DNA from: UBA4656 sp002405525
GTDB lineage: Bacteria > Pseudomonadota > Gammaproteobacteria > Xanthomonadales > Ahniellaceae
Assembly (NCBI GenBank): GCA_036723735.1
Contig: DAIMGT010000069.1
Coordinates: forward strand, 1-21,138
Reading direction: 5' to 3'
Length of the DNA: 21,138 nt
The notes below the pieces were generated by a model. The model searched no databases, was not told the DNA's origin, and saw nothing but the letters and a program-made list of their open reading frames with translations. Shown here piece after piece: positions 1-8,931 of this stretch. A program made the translations under genes and the position numbers. Numbering within the stretch: the first letter of the stretch is position 1; the number at the start of each line of letters is the position of its first letter.

Positions 1-158
1 AGGTGGAGGTTGACAACGAACGGCACATAGAAGGAGCGCACGCTGTGCGCGACCGCCGCATCCGGACCTCGCTGGGCGGAGGCTGTGCCGGTCTCGCACA
101 GGGCGCGCTCCTGCGGACGGCACGGGGGCGCGTGCACGGCTTGCGCGCGACCGCGGGT

Positions 159-164
159 TAGGAT
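159..164 (+). promoter_or_regulatory. Putative -10 element of the HIT gene; possible leaderless transcript
   Basis: TAGGAT ends seven bases before the ATG at 172. If it is a sigma-70 -10 box, transcription would start at or next to the start codon, giving a leaderless mRNA. No Shine-Dalgarno sequence is visible before the ATG, which fits. I see no convincing -35, so this is a weak motif-based call. Confidence 0.3.
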
Positions 165-171
165 CGTCCGC

Positions 172-585
172 ATGGCCGACTTCGAACTCCATCCCCGCCT
201 CGCCGCCGACACCCGCTTGATCGGCGATCTTGCGCTGTGCCGCGTGCTGCTGATGGACGACGCCCGCTTTCCCTGGCTGATCCTCGTGCCGCGGAGGCCG
301 GGTCTGGTCGAACTGACCGACCTCGCCGACGCGGACGCCACGCAGTTGATGGACGAAACACGGCGCGCAGCGCGCGCCCTGGGCGCGCACTGCACGCCGC
401 ACAAGCTGAACCTCGGTGCGCTCGGCAACCAGGTGCCGCAATTCCACCTGCACGCGGTGGCGCGCTTCCGTGACGACGCCCGCTGGCCGCAGCCGGTGTG
501 GGGCGCGGGACCCGCCGAACGCTATGGGAACGAGGCAGCGGCACGGCGGATCCGCGCGATGCGAGACCTGCTCGGCATCGGATGA
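172..585 (+). CDS. HIT family protein (histidine-triad nucleotide hydrolase-like)
   Basis: A 137-residue protein of single HIT-domain size. The diagnostic motif near residues 84-93 reads PQFHLHAVAR. It has the His-x-His-x-hydrophobic-hydrophobic core, but the first triad position is Gln rather than His, a variant I recall from other proteobacterial HIT proteins. HIT proteins hydrolyse or transfer nucleotidyl groups from phosphoramidate or dinucleotide substrates; the substrate here cannot be told. The start chosen is the ATG at 172: the open frame reaches back to 85, but those 29 residues are Arg/Cys-rich, unlike the family, and a -10-like TAGGAT lies just before 172. The gene converges on the DUF4410-like gene at 605 with a GC-rich palindrome between the stops. 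It appears monocistronic. Confidence 0.85.
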   Translation: MADFELHPRLAADTRLIGDLALCRVLLMDDARFPWLILVPRRPGLVELTDLADADATQLMDETRRAARALGAHCTPHKLNLGALGNQVPQFHLHAVARFRDDARWPQPVWGAGPAERYGNEAAARRIRAMRDLLGIG

Positions 586-589
586 GCCT

Positions 590-604
590 GGCCCCCGCGG
601 GGCC
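590..604. terminator. Possible bidirectional hairpin between convergent genes
   Basis: The 19-base gap between the stops of the HIT gene and the DUF4410-like gene contains GGCCCC-CGC-GGGGCC, a perfect 6-bp G/C stem with a 3-base loop. Neither side has a T-run, so it is not a textbook intrinsic terminator. Its position between convergent genes is the main support. Confidence 0.3.
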
Positions 605-1246
605 TCAGTCGGACCGGTACTTCTCGCGCTGGCGAGCCGCGCGACCGACTTCCTCGCGCTGTCGGAAGCCGCCGGCGACGAGCAGCTCGTCGGTCAGCCG
701 CGCGGCGGTGCCGTTGAGGAAGCCGTCCATGCTGCGGACCAGGTTGGTCCAGGAGCCGGGCCGGAGTCCGCCGCTGAAGTCGGCTTCGGCGCGCCCGAGC
801 AGTGCGCCGGTCTCGTTGTCCACGATCTCGAACGCGATTTCCAGCCGTGCGCCCTGGAACAGGCCCACGACGCGCTGGGCGAGATTGGCGTCGCGGAAAC
901 GCAGCACGCGGCCTCGCACGACGAGCGCCCGGCCGACGACCGACCCGCGGCCGACCTCGGCATAGGCGCCGCTGGCGCGCAGGCGCGCGGCCAGTCCATC
1001 GGCGAACTCCGCACCACGTTCGGCAATCTGCGCCTCGACGGCTTTCGCGCCCTCCGGATCCGTCGACGGCTTCTCGAGCGCCGCCTCGGGGGCCAGCACC
1101 ACGATGCGGTCGTAGCCGCTCAGGTCGGCGGTGACGCGCGAGTCCGGCGCCATCAGCCGAGTCACGTTGGCCAGCGCGCCACCGGGCGCGACGAGCCACA
1201 AGGCGCCCAGGAGGACGAACGGGGCAGCAGCGGTCGAGAACTTCAT
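605..1246 (-). CDS. Secreted DUF4410-like protein, paralog 1 (function unknown)
   Basis: A 213-residue protein. The N-terminus (MKFSTAAAPFVLLGALWLV, then GGALA) is a Sec-type signal peptide with likely cleavage after an A-x-A near residue 26, so the mature protein should be periplasmic or exported. The body has a segment about a 'DRIVVLAPEA' strand, a helix with EFADGLAARLRASG, then RALVVRGRVLRFRDANLAQRV and a GALLGRAEADFSGG strand. This pattern resembles the DUF4410 family. It is a clear paralog of the protein at 1375-1989: both share GR-V/I-x-x-F-x-D-x-NLAQR, a late glycine-rich stretch, AAR-x-x-DELL-x-AG and a C-terminal R-x-x-REKY. No enzymatic residues are apparent. The frame continues upstream without a stop into dcd, but the signal peptide makes the ATG at 1246 the sensible start. 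Confidence 0.7.
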   Translation of the reverse strand: MKFSTAAAPFVLLGALWLVAPGGALANVTRLMAPDSRVTADLSGYDRIVVLAPEAALEKPSTDPEGAKAVEAQIAERGAEFADGLAARLRASGAYAEVGRGSVVGRALVVRGRVLRFRDANLAQRVVGLFQGARLEIAFEIVDNETGALLGRAEADFSGGLRPGSWTNLVRSMDGFLNGTAARLTDELLVAGGFRQREEVGRAARQREKYRSD

Positions 1247-1374
1247 CGGCACATCATGCCCCACGCGCCATGCACGCCGCGTCTGCGCTCGGTCCGCGAC
1301 GCGTGGAGCCGGTCGATCGGACCCTTTCGGGCTTCGCCCCCGTTGCCCCGGGCTGGCGGGCCGCACGTCGGACT

Positions 1375-1989
1375 TCAGTTGCCGGCGGCGTACTTCTCGC
1401 GCAGCCGGCCCTGGCGCCCGGTGTTCTCGCGGCGCTTGTCGCCAGCGGCGATCAGCAACTCGTCGCGCACGCGAGCGGCCGCGCCTTCGATGAAGTTGCC
1501 GGTGGACTGGATCAGGTTGCCGGCTCCCGGAATCAGACTGCCCTTGAGGTCGATCTCGATCGTTCCCAGCAGCTCGCCGGTGGCCCCGTCCTTGACTTCC
1601 ACCACCGCGCCGAAGCGGTCGCGGCCACCGAGCCCGATGTATCGTTGGGCCAGGTTGCCGTCGTGGAAATCCACGATGCGGCCCTCGACCACGGCATGCG
1701 CTCCCGCGGGTGCGTCGCGCACCACCTGCCGCTGCAGCGCCGGGTCGGCCGTCAGTTTCTCGGCCAGCTTTGCGGCGAATCGGGCGCCGCCGGCCTTCAC
1801 GTCGTCGGCGAAGGCGGCCGCCCTGTCGCCCTCGGCCCGCTTTTCCACCGCATCGGCGAGGTCCCGTACCACCAGCACCGGATAAGCATCCAGCGGGGTG
1901 CGGTCGCGCCCGGCGGGATCGAACTTGCCGACCGCGGCGGCAGCGGCATCGGCGACGGCCAGGACCACGAAGAAGGTGACGATGCGCAT
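1375..1989 (-). CDS. Secreted DUF4410-like protein, paralog 2 (function unknown)
   Basis: A 204-residue protein starting MRIVTFFVVLAVADAAAAA, a short signal peptide, so probably exported. It is a paralog of the product of 605-1246, sharing the central GRIVDFHDGNLAQRYIG region, the GELLGTIEIDLKGS strand, AARVRDELLIAAG and the C-terminal REKY tail. The first third is more divergent. It lies upstream of paralog 1 on the same strand with a 128-base gap, and about 80 bases downstream of the expected end of dcd. This suggests a local duplication and possibly one transcript. Function is not recognised. The shared 'R-x-x-REKY' ends could be an interaction or localisation tail, which is inference. Confidence 0.7.
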   Translation of the reverse strand: MRIVTFFVVLAVADAAAAAVGKFDPAGRDRTPLDAYPVLVVRDLADAVEKRAEGDRAAAFADDVKAGGARFAAKLAEKLTADPALQRQVVRDAPAGAHAVVEGRIVDFHDGNLAQRYIGLGGRDRFGAVVEVKDGATGELLGTIEIDLKGSLIPGAGNLIQSTGNFIEGAAARVRDELLIAAGDKRRENTGRQGRLREKYAAGN

Positions 1990-2071
1990 GGCGGGGCTCC
2001 GGTCCGTGCAGTCGCGTCAGACTACGCCCACGCCGCCCGCCGGCACAACGGGCGCCCGCGGCCAGCGCGCA

Positions 2072-2638
2072 GGTGCGCGGCAGGGTGACCCCGCGCTGGC
2101 CCTGGTACTTGCCGCCGCGGTCCTTGTACGAGGTCGCGCAGACCTCGTCGGACTCGAAGAACAGCATCTGCGCCACACCCTCGTTGGCGTAGATCTTGGC
2201 CGGCAGAGGGGTGGTGTTGGAGAATTCCAGCGTGACGTGTCCTTCCCACTCGGGCTCGAGCGGGGTGACGTTGACGATGATCCCGCAGCGCGCGTAGGTG
2301 CTCTTGCCGAGGCACACCACCAGCGTGCTGCGCGGCACGCGGAAGTACTCCACGGTGCGCGCCAGCGCGAAGGAATTCGGCGGGATGATGCACACGTCGG
2401 CCGTGATGTCGACGAAGGAACCCGCGTCGAAGTTCTTCGGGTCGACGATGGTGGAGTTGATGTTGGTGAAGATCTTGAACTCGTTGGCGCAGCGCACGTC
2501 GTAGCCATAGGACGAGGTGCCATAGCTGACCAGCCGGTGCCCGTCGGCGCCGTGGCGCACCTGGCCCGGCTCGAAGGGTTCGATCATCCGCTGCTGCTCC
2601 GCCATGCGGCGGATCCACTGGTCTGCTTTGATGGACAT
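2072..2638 (-). CDS. dcd: dCTP deaminase (no stop codon at the usual place)
   Basis: Dcd deaminates dCTP to dUTP, supplying dUMP for thymidylate synthesis, as a cytosolic homotrimer. The protein begins MSIKADQWIRRMAE and contains SYGTSSYGYDVRC, IIPPNSFALARTVEYFR, the active-site GKSTYARCGI segment, VTPLEPEWEGHVTLEFSNTT and the C-terminal DRGGKYQGQRGVTLPRT. This matches the about 188-residue Dcd type I know from Pseudomonas and Xanthomonas, which normally ends right after TLPK/RT. Here codon 190 is TGC, one base from the stop TGA, and the frame stays open to position 605. The coordinates given cover the conserved 189-residue protein only. The extension runs out of frame through paralog 2 and is probably not native protein. 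In Dcd the C-terminus folds over the active site, so a real extension would matter. It lies downstream of the Mrp gene on the same strand. Confidence 0.9.
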
Positions 2639-2784
2639 GCGGGACTCCCGGCCGAAACCGCCATTCTATGCGGGCTGCGGAGGGAAGTTGAGCCGGATCG
2701 CCGCGCCCCTGCGAGGGCGAGGGCGAGGGCAAGCGCAGACCGCAGTCGCAGCCTCCATGCCGGCGGCAGGCTCGATCCGGACGG

Positions 2785-3876
<1,092 letters not shown>

Positions 3877-3954
3877 GGAATCTCGCGCCGTGGGGTGGAC
3901 CCCGATTGTAGCCACACCCGCGCCGTGGCCGACCGGTCGCCGGCGGGCGCATGC

Positions 3955-3960
3955 GATAAT
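3955..3960 (+). promoter_or_regulatory. Putative -10 box for metG
   Basis: GATAAT lies 28 bases upstream of the metG ATG in the divergent apbC-metG gap and is the only AT-rich hexamer there. No good -35 is visible 16-18 bases upstream, so only the -10 is proposed. Confidence 0.35.
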
Positions 3961-3988
3961 CGCGCGCCAACCGAGCCCTGCGCCCCGA

Positions 3989-6058
3989 ATGACCGCGTCC
4001 CGCCACCTGCTGGTGTCCTGCGCCCTGCCCTACGCCAACGGGCATCTGCACATCGGGCACCTGCTGGGTTACGTCCAGGGCGACATCTTCACCCGCGCCC
4101 TGCGCATGGCGGGCCACGCAGTCCACTTTGTCTGCGCCGACGACACCCACGGCACGCCGATCATGCTCGCGGCCGAGAAGGCAGGCGTCACACCGGAGGC
4201 CTTCATCGCCGGCATCCAGGCCTCGCATGAGCGCGACTTCCGCGAGTTCCACGTGGCCTTCGACCATTACGGCTCGACGAACTCCGCGACCAATCGCGAA
4301 CTGACCTGGAAGATCTACCGCGCGCTCGATGTCGGCGGCCACGTCGCGCGCCGCTCGATCAGCCAGCTGTTCGACCCCGTCAAGTCGATGTTCCTGCCCG
4401 ACCGCTACGTCAAGGGCGACTGTCCGAACTGCGGCGCGGCCGACCAGTACGGCGACAACTGTGAAGCCTGCGGGGCCACCTATGCCCCCACCGACCTCAG
4501 GAACCCGCGCTCGGTGGTCTCCGGCGCCGCGCCCGAACTGCGCGAATCCGAGCACTACTTCTTTCGTCTCGGCGACTTCCGCGATCTGCTGGACACGCTG
4601 CTCGCCGACCCCGGCTTCGCGACACCGGGTGTGCGCGCCAAGCTCGGCGAATGGATGGCCGGCGAGCTGCGGGACTGGGACATCTCGCGCGACGCGCCCT
4701 ACTTCGGGTTCGAGATCCCCGGTGCGCCGGGGAAGTACCTGTACGTCTGGCTGGACGCCCCGATCGGTTATCTCTCCGCGTTCAAGGACTATGCGGCGGC
4801 CCACCCCGGCGCGCTCGAGGGACTGGCGTTCGAGGACTTCGCGGACGCCGCGCGATCGCGCGCCGCCGGCACCGAGATGCACCACTTCATCGGCAAGGAC
4901 ATCGTCAACTTCCACGGCCTGTTCTGGCCGGCCGTGCTGGCCGGCTCCGGCCACCGGGTGCCGACCGCGCTGCACGTCAACGGTTACCTGACCGTGGACG
5001 GGGCCAAGATGTCGAAGTCGCGCGGCACCTTCATCAGCGCACGCTCGGTGCTCGACGCCGGCATCCCGGCCGACTACCTGCGCTACTACTTCGCGGTGAA
5101 GTCCTCCGGCGGGGTGGAGGACGTGGACCTCAACCTCACCGACTTCGTGGCGCGGGTGAACAGCGACATCGTCGGCAAGTTCGTCAACATCGCCAGCCGC
5201 TGCGCCGGCTTCGTCCACTCGCATTTCGACGGACGCCTGGCCGACGCTCTGCCCGCGCAGGCCGATTACGCGCGCATCGCGCGAGCGCGGGGGCAGATCG
5301 TCGGCCACTACGGGGCGCGCCGGCTTGGTCAGGTGCTGTCGACCGTGATGGCGCTGGCCGACCAGACCAACGAATACATCGCCCGGCAGGCGCCGTGGGT
5401 GATGGCGAAGGACCCTGCGCGGCGCGACGAACTGCATGCGGTGTGCACCCAGGCGCTGAACGCATTCCGCGCTCTGGCGATCTACCTTTCGCCGATCGTG
5501 CCGCGGCTGGCCGGCGAGGCGCTCGCCCTGCTGCGCGACGCGCCCGCAGGCTTCGGCGCCGTCGAACGCCCGCTGCTCGGCACCGCGATCGAACCGTTCC
5601 AGCACCTCGCAAAGCGCATCGACCCCAAACAGATCGAGGCCCTCGTGGAAGCCAACAAGGAAACCCTGCAGCCCGCCGCCCCCGCGCCCGCCGCCAAGGC
5701 CGCGCCCGCCAAGGCCGCGCCCGCCGCCGACGGCCCGATCGGCATCGAGGACTTCGGCAAGGTCGACCTGCGCATCGCGCGCATCGTCGAGGCCGAGGCT
5801 GTGCCCGAGGCCGACAAGCTGCTGCGCCTGAAGCTCGACCTCGGCACCGAGCAGCGCCAGGTCTTCGCCGGCATCAAGAGCGCCTACGACCCGGCGAGCC
5901 TGGTCGGCCGCCTGACCGTCATGGTCGCCAACCTCGCGCCGCGCAAGATGCGCTTCGGCATGAGCGAGGGCATGGTGCTGGCCGCCAGCGACGAACGCGG
6001 CGGCCCGTTCCTGCTGGCGCCGGACGCGGGCGCGCAGCCGGGGATGCGGGTGAAGTGA
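3989..6058 (+). CDS. metG: Methionyl-tRNA synthetase
   Basis: A 689-residue class I aminoacyl-tRNA synthetase that charges tRNA-Met with methionine. The HIGH motif is exact at residues 21-24 (NGHLHIGH) and KMSKS is at 340-344 (AKMSKSRGTF). A zinc knuckle of four cysteines is at C145, C148, C158 and C161. The helical anticodon-binding domain follows (NSDIVGKFVNIASRC onward). An Ala/Pro/Lys-rich linker around residues 560-586 (e.g. AKAAPAKAAPAA) joins a C-terminal tRNA-binding OB fold (IGIEDFGKVDLRIARIVEAE to the end), which mediates dimerisation in MetG of the E. coli type. Length is close to E. coli MetG (677). The ATG at 3989 places HIGH at the normal distance from the N-terminus; the open frame upstream overlaps apbC and does not resemble MetG. 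Confidence 0.97.
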   Translation: MTASRHLLVSCALPYANGHLHIGHLLGYVQGDIFTRALRMAGHAVHFVCADDTHGTPIMLAAEKAGVTPEAFIAGIQASHERDFREFHVAFDHYGSTNSATNRELTWKIYRALDVGGHVARRSISQLFDPVKSMFLPDRYVKGDCPNCGAADQYGDNCEACGATYAPTDLRNPRSVVSGAAPELRESEHYFFRLGDFRDLLDTLLADPGFATPGVRAKLGEWMAGELRDWDISRDAPYFGFEIPGAPGKYLYVWLDAPIGYLSAFKDYAAAHPGALEGLAFEDFADAARSRAAGTEMHHFIGKDIVNFHGLFWPAVLAGSGHRVPTALHVNGYLTVDGAKMSKSRGTFISARSVLDAGIPADYLRYYFAVKSSGGVEDVDLNLTDFVARVNSDIVGKFVNIASRCAGFVHSHFDGRLADALPAQADYARIARARGQIVGHYGARRLGQVLSTVMALADQTNEYIARQAPWVMAKDPARRDELHAVCTQALNAFRALAIYLSPIVPRLAGEALALLRDAPAGFGAVERPLLGTAIEPFQHLAKRIDPKQIEALVEANKETLQPAAPAPAAKAAPAKAAPAADGPIGIEDFGKVDLRIARIVEAEAVPEADKLLRLKLDLGTEQRQVFAGIKSAYDPASLVGRLTVMVANLAPRKMRFGMSEGMVLAASDERGGPFLLAPDAGAQPGMRVK

Positions 6059-6081
6059 CGGCCTTGCGAATGGCTGGATGA

Positions 6082-6180
6082 AGCGGCGAATAGCGAATGG
6101 CGAATGGGGAACAACCCGATGCACCCGTGAACGGCGAGCTTGCGGCTTTCCCATTCGCCATTCGCCATTTGCCGTTCGCT
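6082..6180. repeat. Inverted array of GCGAATG heptamers between metG and rsxA
   Basis: The left arm (6085-6111) reads GCGAATA, GCGAATG, GCGAATG, GGGAA. The right arm (6148-6174) is its near-perfect reverse complement (CCATTCGCCATTCGCCATTT). The arms are separated by about 36 bases. Single extra copies lie outside, GCGAATGG near 6066 and CCATTCGC near 6213. Transcribed RNA could form a long imperfect hairpin. This looks like a dispersed intergenic palindrome with internal short-unit repeats. It could end metG transcription or stabilise its 3' end, but there is no T-run. Confidence 0.75.
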
Positions 6181-6251
6181 GCCTCGCCCGGAACCGCCTG
6201 GATGCGGCACCGCCATTCGCCGCGCGCATTGCACCCGATGCGGCACGCGGC

Positions 6252-6836
6252 ATGACCGACCTCCTCGCCATCCTGCTCGCCGCGGTCTTCATCAACAACT
6301 TCGTGCTGGTGAAGTTCCTGGGTCTGTGCCCGGTGATGGGCGTGTCCAAGCGGATCGAGCCGGCGATCGGGCTGGCGATGGCCACCGCCTTCGTGCTGAC
6401 CCTCGCCGCGGGCCTGTCGCACCTGGTCTGGCAGTGGCTGCTGGTGCCGCTGGGGCTTCAGTGGCTGCGCACCTTGGCGTTCATCCTCGTCATCGCCGCG
6501 CTGGTGCAGGTGGTCGAGGCGGTCATGCGCCAGCGCTTTCCCGTGCTCTACCAGGTGCTCGGCATATACCTGCCGCTGATCACCACCAACTGCGCGGTGC
6601 TGGGCGTCGCCCTGCTGAACACTCAGGAAGGCCACGACCTCGCCGGCGCGCTGGTGTTCGGCTTCGGCGCCGCGGTCGGCTTCGGCCTCGTGCTGGTGCT
6701 GTTCGCCGGACTGCGCGAGCGGCTGGAGGCCGCCGACGTACCGGGCCCCTTCCAGGGCGCGCCGATCGGCCTGATCACCGCCGGGCTGATGGCGCTGGCC
6801 TTCATGGGCTTCGCCGGCATGGGGACGCGCGGATGA
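6252..6836 (+). CDS. rsxA: Rsx/Rnf electron transport complex subunit A
   Basis: A 194-residue integral membrane protein with about six hydrophobic segments. It begins MTDLLAILLAAVFINNFVLVKFLGLCPVMG and contains IYLPLITTNCAVLGVALLN; these are hallmark RsxA/RnfA sequences, including the NNF-x-L and TTNCAVLG half-membrane cysteines thought to hold a [2Fe-2S] cluster between RnfA and RnfE. It is one of the two homologous ion-translocating core subunits (with RsxE). The stop TGA overlaps the rsxB ATG (ATGA), so translation is probably coupled. Upstream lies the heptamer inverted array; no strong ribosome site is seen before the ATG. It is the first gene of the rsxABCDGE-nth run. Confidence 0.95.
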   Translation: MTDLLAILLAAVFINNFVLVKFLGLCPVMGVSKRIEPAIGLAMATAFVLTLAAGLSHLVWQWLLVPLGLQWLRTLAFILVIAALVQVVEAVMRQRFPVLYQVLGIYLPLITTNCAVLGVALLNTQEGHDLAGALVFGFGAAVGFGLVLVLFAGLRERLEAADVPGPFQGAPIGLITAGLMALAFMGFAGMGTRG

Positions 6837-7402
6837 GTACCGCGGTGCTGGCACTCGGCGCGCTCGGCATCGCGCTGGGCGCCCTGCTCGGCTGGGCCGC
6901 GGTGCGCTTCCGCCGCGAGGGCGCGCCACTGACCGACGCCATCGACCGCATCCTGCCGCAGACCCAGTGCGGCCAATGCGGCTTTCCCGGCTGCCGCCCC
7001 TACGCCGAGGCCATCGCGCGCGGCGAGGCCGACATCAACCAGTGCCCGCCCGGCGGCGAAGCAGGCATCCGCGCACTGGCCGAACTGCTGGGCCGCGAGG
7101 CCAAGCCGCTGGATGCCGACCACGGCGTCGAGAAACCCAGGATGCTGGCGGTGATCGACGAGGAGGTCTGCATCGGCTGCACCAAGTGCATCCAGGCCTG
7201 CCCGGTGGACGCCATCGTCGGCGCCCCGAAACTCATGCACACGGTGCTGGACGCCGAATGCACCGGCTGCGAGCTGTGTATCCCACCCTGCCCGGTCGAC
7301 TGCATCTCGATGGTGCCCGCGCGACGGGGGCTGGTCGGCTGGCGACCGGCGCGGCCGCTGCCGCGCCTCCAGGCCCTGGTGGAGGCCGCACGCCTGTCAT
7401 GA
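6833..7402 (+). CDS. rsxB: Rsx/Rnf complex iron-sulfur subunit B
   Basis: A 189-residue protein with one N-terminal membrane helix (STAVLALGALGIALGALLG). A 4Fe-4S motif follows, C46-x2-C49-x4-C54 with C71 (QCGQCGFPGC ... QCPPGG), then a double ferredoxin domain: C113, C116, C119, C123 (CIGCTKCIQACPVDA) and C143, C146, C149, C153 (CTGCELCIPPCPVDC). RnfB/RsxB receives low-potential electrons at the cytoplasmic face and passes them into the complex. All twelve cluster cysteines are present. It overlaps rsxA by four bases and rsxC by four bases (ATGA junctions at both ends). Confidence 0.96.
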   Translation: MSTAVLALGALGIALGALLGWAAVRFRREGAPLTDAIDRILPQTQCGQCGFPGCRPYAEAIARGEADINQCPPGGEAGIRALAELLGREAKPLDADHGVEKPRMLAVIDEEVCIGCTKCIQACPVDAIVGAPKLMHTVLDAECTGCELCIPPCPVDCISMVPARRGLVGWRPARPLPRLQALVEAARLS

Positions 7403-8931
7403 ATACGCCGCTGCGGCTGCACCGCTTTCCCGGCGGCCTGCCGCTGACGGGACACAAGGCGCACGCCACGCGCGAGCCTTCGCGCGCCTGCCCGCTGCCG
7501 CCGGTACTCATCCTGCCGCTGGGCCAGCACGCCGGCCACGCGGCGGTGCCGAACGTGGCCGTCAGCGCACGCGTGGCCCGTGGCCAGCGCATCGCGCGCG
7601 CCGAGGGCCGCGGCGCCCACCTGCACGCACCCGCCGCCGGCGTCGTGCGCGCGATCGAAGACCACCCGGTGCCGCACGCCAGCGGCCTGCCCGGACCTTG
7701 CATCGTGCTCGACGTCGACCCCGCCGACACCGCTACGGACCTGCTGCCACCGCTGCCCGACTGGGCACTGCGCGAGCCGGCCGAACTGCGCGCGCGGATC
7801 GAGGACGCCGGAATCGTCGGCCTGGGCGGCGCGGCCTTTCCCACCGCGGACAAACTCGGCCGCCCGGTCGAACTGCTGGTCCTCAATGGCGCCGAGTGCG
7901 AACCCTGGATCGCCTGCGACGAGATGCTGCTGCGCGAACGCGTGGCGGCCGTGCTCGAAGGCGGGCGCATTCTGGCACGCATCGTGCGCGCCCGGCGCGT
8001 TCTGCTGGCGATCGAGGACCGCATGCACGGCGCGCTGGCCGCCGCACGCGAGGCGCTGGGCGACGCGGGCGGCATCGAAATCGCGATGGTGCCGACCATC
8101 TATCCCGCCGGCGGCGAGCGGCAGTTGATCCACGTGCTCACTGGCGCCGAGGTGCCCAGCGGCGGCCTTCCGGCCGACCTCGGCGTGCTGGTGCACAACG
8201 TCGGCACCGCCGCCGCGGTGGCCGACGCGGTGCTGCGCGGCCTGCCGCTGGTGGAGCGCTACGTCAGCGTCACCGGTCGCGGCGTGGTCGCCCCGGCGAC
8301 CTTACGCGTACTGCTCGGCACGCCGGTCGAGTGGCTCATCGCACAGGCCGGCGGCTATGCGCCCGGTGCCGAGCGCCTCGTGCTCGGCGGGCCGATGATG
8401 GGCATCGCACTCCCCACCGACGCCGTGCCGGTCGCGAAGTCATGCAACTGCGTGCTGGTGCTGACCGCCGACGAACTGCGCGACCCGGCGGCCGAACTGC
8501 CCTGCATCCGCTGCGGCGAATGCGTGCGCGTCTGCCCCGCGCGCCTGCTGCCCCAGCAACTGCACTGGTATTTGCGCGCGGGCGACTTCGAGCAGGTCGA
8601 AGCCCACGCGCTCGCCGACTGCATCGAGTGCGGACTGTGCGCGCACGTCTGCGCCAGCCACATCCCGCTGGTCGCCTGGTACCGCTGGGGCAAGACCGAA
8701 CTGCGCGTGCGCGCCGAAGAGCGCGGCCGCGCGGAGGCCGCGCGCACCCGCTTCGAGGCGCGCAGGGCGCGGCTGGAGCGCGAGCAGACCGAGCGCGCGG
8801 CGCGCCTGGCCGCGCGCCGCGCTTCGGCGACCGCCGCCGACGCGGGCCCCGACGATCCGATCGCCGCCGCGCTCGCGCGCGCCGAAGCGAAGAGACACGC
8901 AGCGCCCCCGGAGGATCCCGATGCCGCGTGA
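7399..8931 (+). CDS. rsxC: Rsx/Rnf complex subunit C (NADH/FMN and Fe-S subunit)
   Basis: A 510-residue peripheral subunit that carries FMN and exchanges electrons with NAD(H). The N-terminal region has the RnfC barrel-sandwich fold (FPGGLPLTGHK). The NADH-dehydrogenase-like Rossmann segment includes VGLGGAAFPTADKL and VLNGAECEPWIACDE, and an SLBB-like region follows. Two 4Fe-4S motifs are intact: C369, C372, C375, C379 (CIRCGECVRVCPARLLPQQL) and C408, C411, C414, C418 (CIECGLCAHVCASHIPL). After these comes a charged, Arg/Glu/Ala-rich tail (about residues 440-510). E. coli RsxC is longer (about 740) because of Ala-rich repeats that are mostly absent here. The last 11 bases overlap rsxD. Confidence 0.96.
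   Translation: MNTPLRLHRFPGGLPLTGHKAHATREPSRACPLPPVLILPLGQHAGHAAVPNVAVSARVARGQRIARAEGRGAHLHAPAAGVVRAIEDHPVPHASGLPGPCIVLDVDPADTATDLLPPLPDWALREPAELRARIEDAGIVGLGGAAFPTADKLGRPVELLVLNGAECEPWIACDEMLLRERVAAVLEGGRILARIVRARRVLLAIEDRMHGALAAAREALGDAGGIEIAMVPTIYPAGGERQLIHVLTGAEVPSGGLPADLGVLVHNVGTAAAVADAVLRGLPLVERYVSVTGRGVVAPATLRVLLGTPVEWLIAQAGGYAPGAERLVLGGPMMGIALPTDAVPVAKSCNCVLVLTADELRDPAAELPCIRCGECVRVCPARLLPQQLHWYLRAGDFEQVEAHALADCIECGLCAHVCASHIPLVAWYRWGKTELRVRAEERGRAEAARTRFEARRARLEREQTERAARLAARRASATAADAGPDDPIAAALARAEAKRHAAPPEDPDAA

Noticed and set aside
1..160. Possible partial gene at the left edge
   Set aside because: The + frame from base 3 to TAG at 160 (VEVDNERHIEG...) and a - frame reading VRSFYVPFVVNLHL are both open, but neither fragment is long enough or recognisable; a call would be guesswork.
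605..2638. A single 677-residue dcd fusion protein as a real gene
   Set aside because: The middle runs out of frame across a convincing signal-peptide protein (1375-1989) and the end duplicates another gene with its own signal peptide; only the first 189 codons look like Dcd.
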